Of a stretch of DNA of 64,000 nt, positions 36,608-47,428 are shown one piece after another. The notes below the pieces were generated by a model. That model was not told where the DNA came from, did no database searches, and saw only the letters and a list, made by a program, of their open reading frames with translations. The DNA comes from Bactrocera neohumeralis (Eukaryota > Arthropoda > Insecta > Diptera > Tephritidae), in NCBI RefSeq assembly GCF_024586455.1, contig NC_065919.1, positions 13,556,368 to 13,620,367 of the forward strand, in the 5' to 3' direction. The position numbers were made by a program, and so were the translations under genes. Positions within the stretch are counted from its first letter, which is position 1. Each line of letters begins with the position of its first letter.

Positions 36608-36645
36608 TATAAATTAGGGCAATTTCAGCAAAGCAGCACATTCGC
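36608..36645 (+). promoter_or_regulatory. TATA + initiator of the 128-codon gene, copy A
   Basis: TATAAATT begins at 36608, and CACATTCGC with the probable start A at 36640 lies 32 bp further, the normal TATA-to-start distance. Both elements, the spacing and the 124-bp distance to the ATG are identical in copy B, although the flanks have diverged. Confidence 0.55.
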
Positions 36646-36763
36646 AAAACAATCGCGTCTCTAAGCACACAAGTGAGCAACTCAAAGAAGAATAAACAGC
36701 GAACTCTTCCGTGGCTAAACAAATTTCGAGCTTAAACTAATTTCTTATAAAAACTCAATAAAA

Positions 36764-37150
36764 ATGACTGAAGTCGCAACAAACGTCATCAACAAAGCTG
36801 GTGCTGCCATATTACCACCTCAACCGTACGAAGTTACCCCACCGAATCCTGGAGAACCATCGGCATTGCAGAGACTTGCCGCATTGTCCGCTGCTGCAGT
36901 GGCTCATGACAGAGAAAACAACAGAGAATCCGACTCCGAATCCGATTCTGCTTATTGTGATAGTGACGGCAACTCAGACACAGACACCGACATCGACGAC
37001 TCTGATTTCGTAACCTTCAGCCTACCGTTTAGGGCGCGTCGTTCAACGCTACCAGCCGCACTCGAAGGACGGAATCTAGCTGAAGTGGCCAAATCTGCTG
37101 TAAGAAAGATGTGGTCACGACGTATGCGAAATCGATCAATATGCAATTGA
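36764..37150 (+). CDS. Uncharacterised 128-residue acidic/basic protein, copy A
   Basis: I do not recognise the family. Start context is AAAAATGA. Residues 1-48 are Pro/Ala-rich (ILPPQPYEVTPPNPGEP, then ALQRLAALSAAAVA). Residues 49-81 are a Ser/Asp/Glu cluster with casein-kinase-2-like SDSE sites. Residues 82-100 include FVTFSLPFRARRSTLPAALE. Residues 101-128 form a basic, possibly helical end (LAEVAKSAVRKMWSRRMRNR). No signal peptide or membrane segment is seen; the layout suits a nuclear or nucleic-acid-associated protein, which is inference. The gene is intronless and nested in Irk intron 1. Copy B (53394-53780, minus) differs at residues 65, 69, 71 and 104 only, with about 13 silent changes, arguing for real coding constraint. 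An ORF carried by an unknown transposon is the main alternative. Confidence 0.7.
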   Translation: MTEVATNVINKAGAAILPPQPYEVTPPNPGEPSALQRLAALSAAAVAHDRENNRESDSESDSAYCDSDGNSDTDTDIDDSDFVTFSLPFRARRSTLPAALEGRNLAEVAKSAVRKMWSRRMRNRSICN

Positions 37151-37266
37151 CGGATAGAGGAACGGTTATTGACGGATATTTCAAATTAAGCAGAAAAACT
37201 ATTTATAAATTCAACTAATTCATTAACTAGTCTATAAGTCAAATTCATAGAACTGGCATGAGTATT

Positions 37267-37273
37267 CAATAAA
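37267..37273 (+). terminator. Polyadenylation signal of copy A
   Basis: AATAAATATCTGTA at about 37268, roughly 120 bp after the stop codon. The same string is kept in copy B (complement of 53281-53287). Further AATAAA-like words follow at about 37289 and 37305. Confidence 0.5.
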
Positions 37274-37345
37274 TATCTGTAGTTTTTCAATAAACGCTTT
37301 CAATCAATAAACGTTTGAAACGAGAATATTTAGGTTAGGTTTCTG

Positions 37346-37735
37346 TTTTATAATATTTTGTTGCAGTTTCTTAATCACATAATTTTGTAAGTACTGATTG
37401 ATTGTGATTGAGGTTTCCTTCTTTCTCTCTGTGTTTTGAACTTTCTTGCATACTTAATATACTACCTTACTCAGCGTAAAAAAATACGAAAGTGTATTCA
37501 CGTCATCAGCTTGTATCTACAAATGCTCTGCTGTCTTTTAAAGCTCTTTGATACCCATATCTCTAATTTTATAATTTTTGAGCATTTTTTCCAATTAACT
37601 GTAGTGTCATTAAGTCATTAAGCTGTGCAATAATAAATAAAATGTTGTCAGCTTTGGAAAGATTTCATGTACACTGACATATAATATGCGTTTGTGGAGC
37701 ATAAATCATACATATGGATGTATAAATTTCACCTC
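37346..37735. other. Noncoding, nothing recognised
   Basis: AT-rich intronic sequence outside the duplicated cassette. No feature recognised. Confidence 0.3.
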
Positions 37736-38165
37736 TTTTATTGCTGAAGTCGCACGGTGCTAACTCAGGCGAATACCATTGTTCAAAATTTCCCGAAAAA
37801 CTTACGAAGAATCAAAGCAGTATGTCACGGTGCATTATCGTGGTGCAAAAACCAAGAGGTGTCGGCCCATAATTCCAGCCTTGTTTTTACGAATAGCTTC
37901 GTGCAAACGACGCAAAACACTCAATTAGTATTCCTTTTTGACAGTTTGATCTGTCGGAAGGAACTCTGAGTGCACCACACCTCTATAATAAAAGAAAAGT
38001 GTCAACATAATCTTGATTTTAGACCTGTTTTGACGTGGTTTTTTCGGTTTCGCCTCACCTTTGCCACTTTATACGGCCGACTGATCATTTGTTTCCGGGT
38101 CGTAAGCATAGATCCAAGACTCATCGCCAGTAATAGTATGTTTCATGACATCTATCACTCATAGT
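37736..38165 (-). mobile_element. Mos1/FLJ37770-like mariner transposase fragment
   Basis: Minus-strand translation gives the first catalytic region near 38120 (a decayed DESWIYAYDPE) and later SWFLHHDNAP and HTALILRKFFGKF near 37780-37860, the second catalytic region of this mariner lineage. Stops and frameshifts interrupt it. Related fragments are at 52030-52640, 55750-56335 and 63549-64000. Confidence 0.7.
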
Positions 38166-39868
38166 CATACCAATTTTGAAAAACATTTCGACGAAAATTT
38201 ACATTAAAAAGCCTTACTATTTCTTGCTCACAGTATGTTTATATATATTTTCGTTATATAGTCGATCTATATATATATAACTACAAAAGTAAAAATATTC
38301 ACATTAAATTTTATAAAGGGCGTTCATTTTAACTTCCAGTTATTTAGTATGTAAATAAGTTTTTTCTGTTGTTTTCTATCTGAAAGAGCAGTAAGTGTCA
38401 CGTGACAACAGCCGCTGAAAACTGCCTGCCGATGAAGTTGTCATACTTATATAATTACTACTGGCGCAAATAGCTGTTAATTGTATTGTCTGAAAGTGCT
38501 GTACTTTGTAAGGCGGATCTAATTATTTTAATTGTTAATTATCTATATATTTTATATGTAGTTGTACGGTAAACACATACATATATATAATGTGTGCTGT
38601 GATTTAATTTTTTTTACAAAATTCAAATTTTAGTTTTTTCATTGCAACAACTATTTGCATTATGAACGATGTTCGCTTTGAAACGAATAACTATGATGAA
38701 TTACTCACGAATATATGATTAAATGTCATTAAACTTTGTGATGTTAATCGAATGTGAATTCATTAAATAATTTTTTAGAAAAAGTGTAGGTATTGTTATG
38801 ATAATTTTATAAAAGTGGAAAATGTTTATAGATAATGGAGAACAAACAAGTAACTATTGTATATCTCGTATATAGATGAAAGATTGAACAATAAAAAACG
38901 TTAATTTCGGTTATATCGAAGCTATAATACCCTTCGCAGGTCATTATATCATAAAGTAGTATAAAAGATAGTGAATCGATATCAGATGTAAGAGAAATTG
39001 GTTGAAATTTGTTTTATTGATAAAAAGTGGTATTTGTAACAACTCAAATACTAAGCTCAGCGGGTGAGCAGGAAAAAGAAAAAACGGCGAATCGAACATG
39101 CACACAAATTCCTAAAACTTGGCTTATTCATTGATGACGTGCCGCTTTGACGCTAGGAAATGCACTATGACGTGCATTAATCACTAATTGCCTAGTTGAA
39201 AATAACAAATTGAGCAGACTTAACAACATTATATATATATATAATATTATTATAAGCATATTTAGCGTGTGCACCAGTGTACATATATTTACGATATCTG
39301 AGCTAAAACTGAGAGCGATTGACGTCAGCGGCTGCAAATAGCCAACATATACGCAGATGCAGGCCTATATTCTATATAGTACATGCACACATATATATAA
39401 ATGCAATTATCTAACGGCTATGAAAGCATTCTCGCAAATACAGCTCAATTTTAATGCATTTTAACGTCAACTGAGTTGACAACAACGTTAGCAAATGCAT
39501 TTATAAAATTCTCTGCAAGTGGCTGTGGTGTGAATGCATCAGGGGGGTGTCTGCATGCAGGCCATATACACTCCAATATACTATATTTATGTATTTTTAT
39601 AGAGATAAATATGCATAAAAATGCTTATTTCCATCACAAATGTTAAATCGCGTTGCCTCAGCCGCATATATGCTGCGCATAGCAACTGAGGCGCAAAATA
39701 TGTGCATAAACATTTATTTTAATCCATATATGTACTGTATGTATGTTAGCAATAAATAACCAAATATATGGTATGCATTATAGCTTATTGCGAAATTGCA
39801 GCCACGGAGTCAATCAAATTGGTTCACATAATGTATGTTGAGTCACAAGTATTTACAATAGGTTTAAA
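38166..39868. other. Noncoding, nothing recognised
   Basis: AT-rich intronic sequence with TATATA microsatellites at 38260-38280 and 39220-39245. No gene recognised. Confidence 0.3.
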
Positions 39869-39869
39869 T

Positions 39870-40545
39870 GTATTTTCTTTAACATTACATAAATATTTTT
39901 TATTAAAATAATTAAAATTTTTTCCGCAGGCTAATAAAAAATAAAATTATATATAAAAAAAAAATTTTTTTTTTAATTATTTTAATTAATTAAAAAAAAT
40001 GTAATTAAAAAATGATTATTAATTGATTAAAAAAATTGTTATATGTAAAAAAATTAGTTAAATATTTTTTTTAACATTACATAAATATTTTTCATTAAAA
40101 TAATAAAATTTTTTTTTCATTAATTTAAAAAAATAAAAAATAAAATTATATAAAAAAATTTTCTAAAAATTTTTTTTATTATTTTATAATAAAAAAAATT
40201 AAATTAAATATTTTAAAAAAATTGTTATAAAAAAAATTAGTTAAATATTTTTTTAACGAAAATATTAAACATTAAAATAATTTAAATTTTTTCAGCAGGC
40301 TAATAAGAAATAAAATTATATATAAAAAAAATAGTTAAAAATTTTTTTTACCAATTAAAAAAAATTTAAATAAAAAAATTAATATAAATTGTTTAAAAAA
40401 ACTGTTATATGCAAAAAAATTAGTTAAATATTTTTTTAACATAAATATTAAACATTAAAAAAAATTTAAATTTTTTCAGCAGGTTAATAAAAAAATTACA
40501 AAAATTAAAAAAAAAAAATTATTAACATCAAAATTAATTTTATTA
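39870..40545. repeat. AT-rich tandem array, about four 182-bp units
   Basis: The landmark AACATTACATAAATATTTTT (or its variant AACGAAAATATTAAACATT) recurs at 39891, 40073, 40255 and 40438, a period of 182-183 bp. Three units also carry a TTTTTTC(C/A)GCAGG(C/T)TAATAA phrase. Noncoding. Confidence 0.7.
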
Positions 40546-40717
40546 GCGATTATAGACTATTACAGTAAAACTGACTGGCTTCTGCTTATAATCGGCCCCA
40601 GAATAAGGCACTACTTATGTCATTACTTACTTTAAATTTATTTGCAAACAGCTCAGCTCACCTCACTAATGGTGTTCATTATCTGTAATTTGTTTTTCTG
40701 TTAATTTGTTGTTGAGT

Positions 40718-40760
40718 TCTTCTTCTTAATTGGCGTAGACACCGCTTACGATGTTGTTGA
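40718..40760 (-). mobile_element. Solo 3' tail of the RTE-like family
   Basis: Contains TTCTTCTTAATTGGCGTAGA followed by CACCGCTTACG, identical in order to 8941-9000 and the complement of the 3' end of the element at 18480-19255. Only the tail is present. Confidence 0.55.
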
Positions 40761-40852
40761 GTTATCAACTTTAAAACCATTCCAAATATACATTGCAGTC
40801 GGAGTACGCATATATTTTCCAGTACAAACTCAATAACATGTCAACATATACA

Positions 40853-41200
40853 TTAGGGTGAGTAAAAAGAAAAAAATGATTTCGCGAGGTACTCTGAAAA
40901 ATAAGTGTCTATGAAGCTCTACGAAAATCTGTTCAAGTATGAGCTCTTAATTGAACCGGAAAGGTCCACCACTTTACATTTTTCTATGTTTTTCTTATTA
41001 TCCGTTAAAGAAATTCATAACTGGTTTCCAACTATTTGAAAAAATATCACATTTCTTAGGTTTTGTAGAAAATTAAATGCGCTACAAAATGGTCTCTTAT
41101 GATTTTTTTGTAAACCCAACCATTTAAAAGATATTAACTGCTAAAATGTGATTATTTTAAAGCATTTTTTTCCTTTTTTTTGTGAATTTTATAATTTATT
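40853..41200. mobile_element. Repeat beginning TTAGGGTG, copy 2
   Basis: Matches the first approximately 130 bp of 33703-34290, then passes into AT-rich sequence. The right limit is uncertain. A T-rich tract with TTTTTATATTTTTT units follows at 41290-41420. Confidence 0.5.
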
Positions 41201-41468
41201 GAAAAAATAAAAAATTTAAATTACAAAAACCAATGTTTTGTGGGAAATTTACTGATTTGCAAACATGAAATAAATTTTTTATTTTCTATATTTTATCTTT
41301 TTTTTAATTATTTTTTAATATTTTTTTATATTTTTTTTAATATTTTTTTATATTTTTTTAAATATTTTTTTTATTTTTTTTAAATATTTTTTTATATTTT
41401 TTTAATATTTTTTATTATTTGTTTCCTTGATTTTTGACACTGAATATCTCGGAAACACTCAATATCGT

Positions 41469-41749
41469 CACCTAAAATGCAAAATAAACTTTTTACGAGT
41501 ATAAGTTTATAGGCGATGGAAAAACGGTATACCAAAACCATTCATTTTGAAAAAAAAAAATAGTTTTGGTTATAAATTGGTTATACATTAGTTATATATT
41601 GGTTATATGATGGTTATATATTGGTTATATCTGACAGCGGAAGCTGAAAATTTTATGCTTCATATATGTAATAAGATGTAGTGAATCGTAAGCAATAAAA
41701 AAACTCAATTTCGACTGTTTTGATGATACGTTGTTTTGCAATTTATGTA
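41469..41749. mobile_element. TIR element with one internal unit (281 bp)
   Basis: Begins CACCTAAAATGCAAAATAA and ends with the approximate reverse complement (ACGTTGTTTTGCAATTTATG). The interior has the GGTTATATATTGGTTATAT run and TCTGACAGCGGAAGCTGAAA. It is a shorter relative of 43317-43833 with a single copy of the internal unit. Noncoding. Confidence 0.65.
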
Positions 41750-43316
41750 CTAAGTCTGTTTACATTCAACATTCATTACATACCTTGCCATCTATGCCTT
41801 CTAACCATTTACGTTTGTTTATCTTAATCCACTTCGTTAGCCATAAAAATTACCGGTTTTTTGTTTATTTTGTTGCAACTTAATAAATAGAGAAAAAGTC
41901 AATATACTTATAATAAAGATCATACTGTAAATATACTTAGTATTAAATATAGTTTTTATACTGAGAGATTGTGCTGCCGCCATTTCATGGTACCTCTAAA
42001 GCGCTTTCATTTTCTTTTATTTTTTATATCTGTTTTATGTGTACATTTCCGGGAACAATGAAATTATTCCAGCAGAAAGTAAACATCTTCTATTGTGACA
42101 TTGAATTTTGGCATTGGACTGCAACTAATGAAAGATTTATGCGCCTAATTGTAGAGAAGTTTCTATATTTGAAGATTATACAAAAGTTTTCGCCTGCATT
42201 TGGACCTAACTCCTCATAAAAATCGATACTTAATGAACGAACTAGTGAAACAACACACAAATTTAAACAAAATTTATGATATATTTAAAATATAAAAATT
42301 GAAAAAATGTGTAATTAATTCTCTACAGTAAGTTTAAGTCAACAAACATGTGTATCAAGTATGCAGAATTCGCCACCTCACTGACCTTGTATGCCTCTAT
42401 GTCTGTATGTATTTAGCAACAAATTAAATGCGGTACAACAACCCTTTAGCTAACCTCTTTCTCATTTTCGTTGTCGTTTTTGTTTTCACCTTTTTCTCCC
42501 TTGCTTAACACATAACACAGCTGTGGGCATGTCTTTTCCGTAAGCTTTTGATGTCTGTCAGCTTTTATAATAACATATTTTCGTATTGTCCTACATGCTG
42601 GCACACATACTTATTGTACAATAATATTGCTTGCCTATTTAATTTATAAATAGGTTTTTGGGTGTATTTTGCGTTCTTTTTTTGCTTAGCTATCATAGTC
42701 TGTACAGCCGGCGGGTATGATTTGCTAGCAGCACGTTTCGTTGGCGTGCTTCACCCTAAATGCGCATAATTCTTGTTTTCCCTTATAGCTTTGAACTGAT
42801 TTGTGAAGCTTATAAATGTATGTATATACTTACTAATAATTAGGTATCAAATTTATGTAGTATGTATTTGTAGTATGCGTATGTTTAAGGGTAATATCTA
42901 TATACTATGTATTGTACGAGTATATAAGTATATTAGATGCTGATAAGTGTTCACTGCACTTTATTATTTTGTCGCGAAAAATATAAAACCCATTCAAAAT
43001 TAAATAAGTATATAATAAGTAGAAGGAAATGTGCTCGAAATTTACATGTCTCCTATATACATGTATATAGCTATTAAAATAAAGTAAGCTCGTCTGCATA
43101 AGTTTTTGATAACTGCACATTTATTTTATTATTATTATTTATTTATTTATTTTTTTTTTTTGTCTTTTTTTTTGTGTTTTTTACAATCTCAATCTTATCA
43201 GTAGTTCCTTAGTTGCCGACCGCTTAACATTGCGAAGTTAGTCTGGCATATTATCATTTATTATACTCATTAGCATAATTCAGCTGTCGTTGCTCTAATT
43301 ACGTACTACATATCGG
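41750..43316. other. Noncoding, nothing recognised
   Basis: AT-rich intronic DNA with T-rich ATTT runs at 43120-43180. No gene recognised. Confidence 0.3.
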
Positions 43317-43833
43317 CACCTAAAATGAAAAATAACGTAACATCAATTTTCATAAGTTTACGGGCAAAGAAAAACGTTATAATAGAAACCACTCATATTG
43401 AAAAAAAAATTGAGTTTTGGTTATAAAATGGTTATATAGTGGTTAGATATTGGCTAAAATTTGAAATAACGTAACATCACTTTGCATAAATTTACGGGCA
43501 AAACAAAACTTTATAATATAAACCACTCATATTGAAAAAAATTAGACTTTTGGTTATAAAATGGTTATATATTGGTTAAAATTTGAAATAACGTAACATC
43601 AATTTTCATAAGTTTACGGGCAAAGGAAAACTTTGTAATAGAAACCACTCATATTGAAAAAAAAACTCAGTTTTGGTTATAAAATGGTTATATACTGGTT
43701 AAGTATTGGTTATATATTGGTTATATCTGACAACGGAAGCTGAAAAATTTATGCTTCGTATCATAGTGCATCATAAGCAATAGCAAACTCAATTTCGATT
43801 TTTTCGATCATACGTTGTTTTGCATTTTAGGTG
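43317..43833. mobile_element. TIR element with three internal tandem units (517 bp)
   Basis: Left end CACCTAAAATGAAAAATAAC; right end, in reverse complement, CACCTAAAATGCAAAACAAC. Inside, the unit starting AATAACGTAACATCA occurs at 43331, 43465 and 43587. Each holds ACGGGCAAA, ACCACTCATATTGAAAA and TTGGTTATAAAATGGTTATA. A non-autonomous DNA element whose interior varies in unit number between copies. Confidence 0.75.
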
Positions 43834-45229
43834 ACAATTTATTGTTGTTGTTTTTAACTTTATTTATCGTTTAATTTGCTTTGTGAATCATGCACATCGT
43901 AAAGCCTTCGGTGTTTTGTAAACCTAAAAAAAATGACGCTACGTCTTATCAGTGAGCAGCTAGGTGAGCGGTAAATATCAGCTGTTTATAGAACGCTTGG
44001 TATGAATGCACCTTCTTCATTATTTAGTAATTATTTATTTTTAGCTTTTTTGCTATTATTCAATTTTATCACGATGATAAATTAAAGTATGCGCTAATGG
44101 TCTGGATTTTCGTTAGAATAATGTGCATAAGATTGCAAGATATTTTTGAACTTTTTAATATTTTTATTTTACTAATATTTGCTTTGAGACCTCAAAAAAA
44201 GTTACAACGTAGCAATTGCATTGCTTTAATTAGTTATAGTTAACTTTCTGTATTTAGAAATAATATTATTTTAGTGTAATTATTTCGATTTTATTATCAA
44301 AATATACTTTAAAAACTAATTTTTTATTTAAAATAAATCACCTACTTTTTTTTTTTATTAACTACTAACCCATAAGCTTACACTCTCGTGCTACTTAACT
44401 GCCCATCTAACTACTACACATGTACAATCATATCTATATAAGTGCATATGTCATTGGTGCTATTTTTAGGCACCAACGTTTCCAAAATTAGCAACAAACG
44501 TGTGTTAGCACCAAATTAAGAACATTCGAAGTGTTACCAGGTATTCGCTGGTTGAAAAAAGGAACCGGTAGCAAAACAATGCCAAAATAAAAAGTAAACA
44601 AACGACCGTCTCGTTAATGACGAAGTATTGCGTGAGTCACGTTCCACTAATTCACTGGGTAGCATGAAACAACAAATAATTTGAACGGCGATATGTTGTA
44701 TTATGTGTATATGGCGGTATGTGGATGTGTGCTTTTAACACCTAGCACACTCCTACGCGCTAATAAACTAATTTACCGGCAGACGGACAGTGGCACTCAG
44801 ATATAGAAGTTATAATTCACATGTAAATGAACAAAGTTTTGGTAAAAAGAAAAAACAAAAACAAACAACAACAGCAAAAACAAACAATAACAACACTGAC
44901 AACCAAAGATTTGCCTTTGTTACTGTCACGCAGCGCTTCCTTGTTAAATTTAAGGGGCGCACCGAGTGTAAAATTAAAAAAAAAAAATCTGTTTCTTTCA
45001 ATTTTCGTTAGATTATGCCTTAAGATATAACATACTACGATTGTGTATCGCTATCGTAAATAGTTTTTGAGTTACAGCATTTTAAAGTGTAAGCGCTCAG
45101 ATTAATCAGCGCCATCAGCTTATCTTTAAGCGCGTTTTTCTAAAAACTAGCATTTTTTACAAACATTTTGTCAATTTTTCATATTTTTCGACCGCAAGTT
45201 ATTGTATGGACAATATCTATTTAGTTTAA
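43834..45229. other. Noncoding, nothing recognised
   Basis: Intronic sequence. Lys/Asn/Gln-rich frames at 44790-45030 come from AAAC/AACA-rich DNA and show no domain. Confidence 0.3.
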
Positions 45230-45990
45230 AGTTTTTTCAGGTTGCGTCCACCGAGAAGGCCTTAGTCACTGTGGCAGTGAAGATCGCAAAATATTTAATT
45301 TTTATTTCAAAGACTTTACGGTGTATTCTTAAGAACATGGCCACTGGGTGCTTGGGTCAGTTGGAAATCCAGGTCCCCATGTTGTCTAACTATCCACGAA
45401 TGTATGTCCGGAATCAGTCGCGCGACTTCGTATCTCTAAATGTCAATGGGCGCAGTGCTGGCCAATACTTCAGCAGCGTCCCTTGGTATGGTTCGGAAAG
45501 TACTTATCATGAGTATTGCGTTAATTGGTCAAACATATGATTTTATGTCTAGCGCCTGTATTCATATTTGAGTCGAATATAGCACCACCTGAGCTATTAA
45601 AAATCGTCGGCTGGGTCGCACACAGCCTCTATTTACCATCATTCTAGATATAAGTAACATTATAGATTTTATTAGTTGTCAAATTTTCCAAATCCCCGTA
45701 AAATTCTATGCTTGAGTCCCATATTACACCGAGGTACTTCACTTCAGCTGTGGCTGTGAAGTAATCTCACATTCTGCTATGCTGAGCGATATAATTTTCT
45801 TCAAATTTCCTGGATCTTAAGGGCAAGACAACTGTTTTCTGCTCAAGCAACTCTAGACTTAACAAACCATCGTTGCAGTGCCTTTTTGCAATTATTTTTG
45901 ATTCGATAGTCATCTTGATATTTTGTCACTGCTAGCATTTTTATGCTGTCATATTTTTGTTAGCTCTAAGCTAAATTATTTCTTGCGTGA
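45230..45990 (-). mobile_element. Non-LTR retrotransposon (R1/LOA-like) RT C-terminal fragment
   Basis: The minus-strand translation includes EVKYLGVIWDSSIEF near 45720, then a stretch ending AILMISTFRTIPRDAAEVLA with API (45480-45540) that corresponds to the post-RT 'fRTtp..Al..l..' region of these elements. Many stops. The segment around 45336-45375 reappears at 50850-50890 (CATGGCCACTGAGTATTTGG). Confidence 0.65.
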
Positions 45991-46587
45991 AAGCAAAATG
46001 GTTTTAAGTAAATTATAATTTGTTTATTTATTTATATTTTTTCGCAAAACTGTAACTCTAATCTTATGCCTGTCCTTGCTCAGCTTTGTAATAAATTTGC
46101 ATCAAAATTAGCTTTAAAAACTTCATTTTAACACATTAAGATAAGATTTAGTTTTCTAGACAATTTTTATATTCAAATGACGCATTATTTTCTATTTATT
46201 TTGTAATGAGCTCATGCTATTGCCGAATTTCCATGAAAATATATAAATAAGTTAAAAAAAAAGCTCAGACTTCTACAAACATATACACTAAGCTTTTGAT
46301 TTAAGGCGTGAATGTATTTCGTTCAAGTTTTTAGGTCATAGGAAGTGCTGGATTTGCAATTGTGTTGCTTTGCCGTTATATTTGAAGAACTAGATAACAG
46401 TTTGGATGGCTGGATTTAAGAAAACAATTTATAATTAAAACAGTAATACAATGTTCGTGGTTATAAATATAACTCAGGATTAAGTATGACACATGTTGAA
46501 ACCTTTAGAGAAGAGCTAAACAAAGGCAACTGGAGAGGCCAAATATTCCAGAAGTACTAGCAAGCATTAGTATTAGCATACATATAT
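45991..46587. other. Noncoding, nothing recognised
   Basis: AT-rich intronic sequence, no feature recognised. Confidence 0.3.
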
Positions 46588-47428
46588 AACGGGTGATCCA
46601 AGCAGAGATACATTTTTCAATGGCCTTTTTTTGATAGATAACGCGTGAGTCCTGTCAAGTTGTCATGTTATTCATGTGGCGCCGTCCGCAGCAACTCGGA
46701 CTGACGTATGGAATGACTTGGCGCATTTAACGTCGAGATCTTAAATTAACGCTTTTAATTTTAAGCATAGATTAGGCAAGAACTGAAGCCGCTCGACCTT
46801 CCCAATCACATCGCTTCTCTCTATGTGCTTTTGAAAAGTTCCAAGAAGATCCAACGTTTTCGAGTTAAATATTGTACAGCGATGAGCCTCATTTCTAGTT
46901 CAATGGTAAACAAGAAAAATTGCTGCATTTAGGACGAACAGCAACCTGAGAGATTGAAGAGCTGACATTTCATGCAGAAAAAACCAGGTGTGGTTTGTGG
47001 GTCGCTGAAATTCACACATCGCATCAATCAATAGATTTACTGAGAGAAGACTTCGGTAAGCAGATAATTTCACGCTTTGGGCCGGTCGATTGGCCACTAA
47101 GATCGTGTGATATCACACCGTTAGACTTTTTCCTGAGGGGATATGTAAAGTCTAAAGTCTATGCGGACAATCCCGCTTCGATTCAGGCCATCACGCGTGT
47201 TATTCCCCAGTTACCAGTCAAAATGCTCGAACGAGTCATTGAAAATTGAACTCAACGGATAGACCATCTGAGACGTAGCCGCGGCCAAAATTTGAAAGAG
47301 ATAATCTTCAAAAAATAAATGTCAAAGAATGTTCTTTCGAATGGTAATAAACATTCTCCATTCAATTTGAATTTGCCGTGTTTTTCCTTTAAAAAAGTAG
47401 GGAAGCTAGAAACGGATCACTCTTTATA
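46588..47428 (+). mobile_element. Tc1/mariner-like element with both TIRs, internally deleted
   Basis: Left end TATAACGGGTGATCCAAGCA; right end, reverse-complemented, TATAAAGAGTGATCCG. Between them lie the remains of the DNA-binding domain (about 46675-46870, matching 8480-8938), then a jump into HTSHQSIDLLREDFGKQIIS, RFGPVDWPLRSCDITPLDFF and VYADNPASIQAI, ending LRRSRGQNLKE. The part carrying the second catalytic aspartate is deleted, and stops are present. About 840 bp, against roughly 1.2-1.3 kb expected for an intact element. Confidence 0.8.

Larger units (their letters stand above)
35350..37345 (+). repeat. Cassette A of a 2-kb inverted duplication
   Basis: The whole segment aligns by eye with the reverse complement of 53225-55175. 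Landmarks shared in order are ACTCGGCA, GTGGTTGTGAGCTTGTTGCA, the transposase fragment with ATGGTCCAAG, ATTCAAAGACCTTGATGAAC, TTTGGCTTTACTAAG (here in complement), the TATA box, the 128-codon ORF, AATAAATATCTGTA and GAAACGAGAA. Small indels are common outside the ORF. The outer boundaries are approximate and no target-site duplication was identified. Confidence 0.85.
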
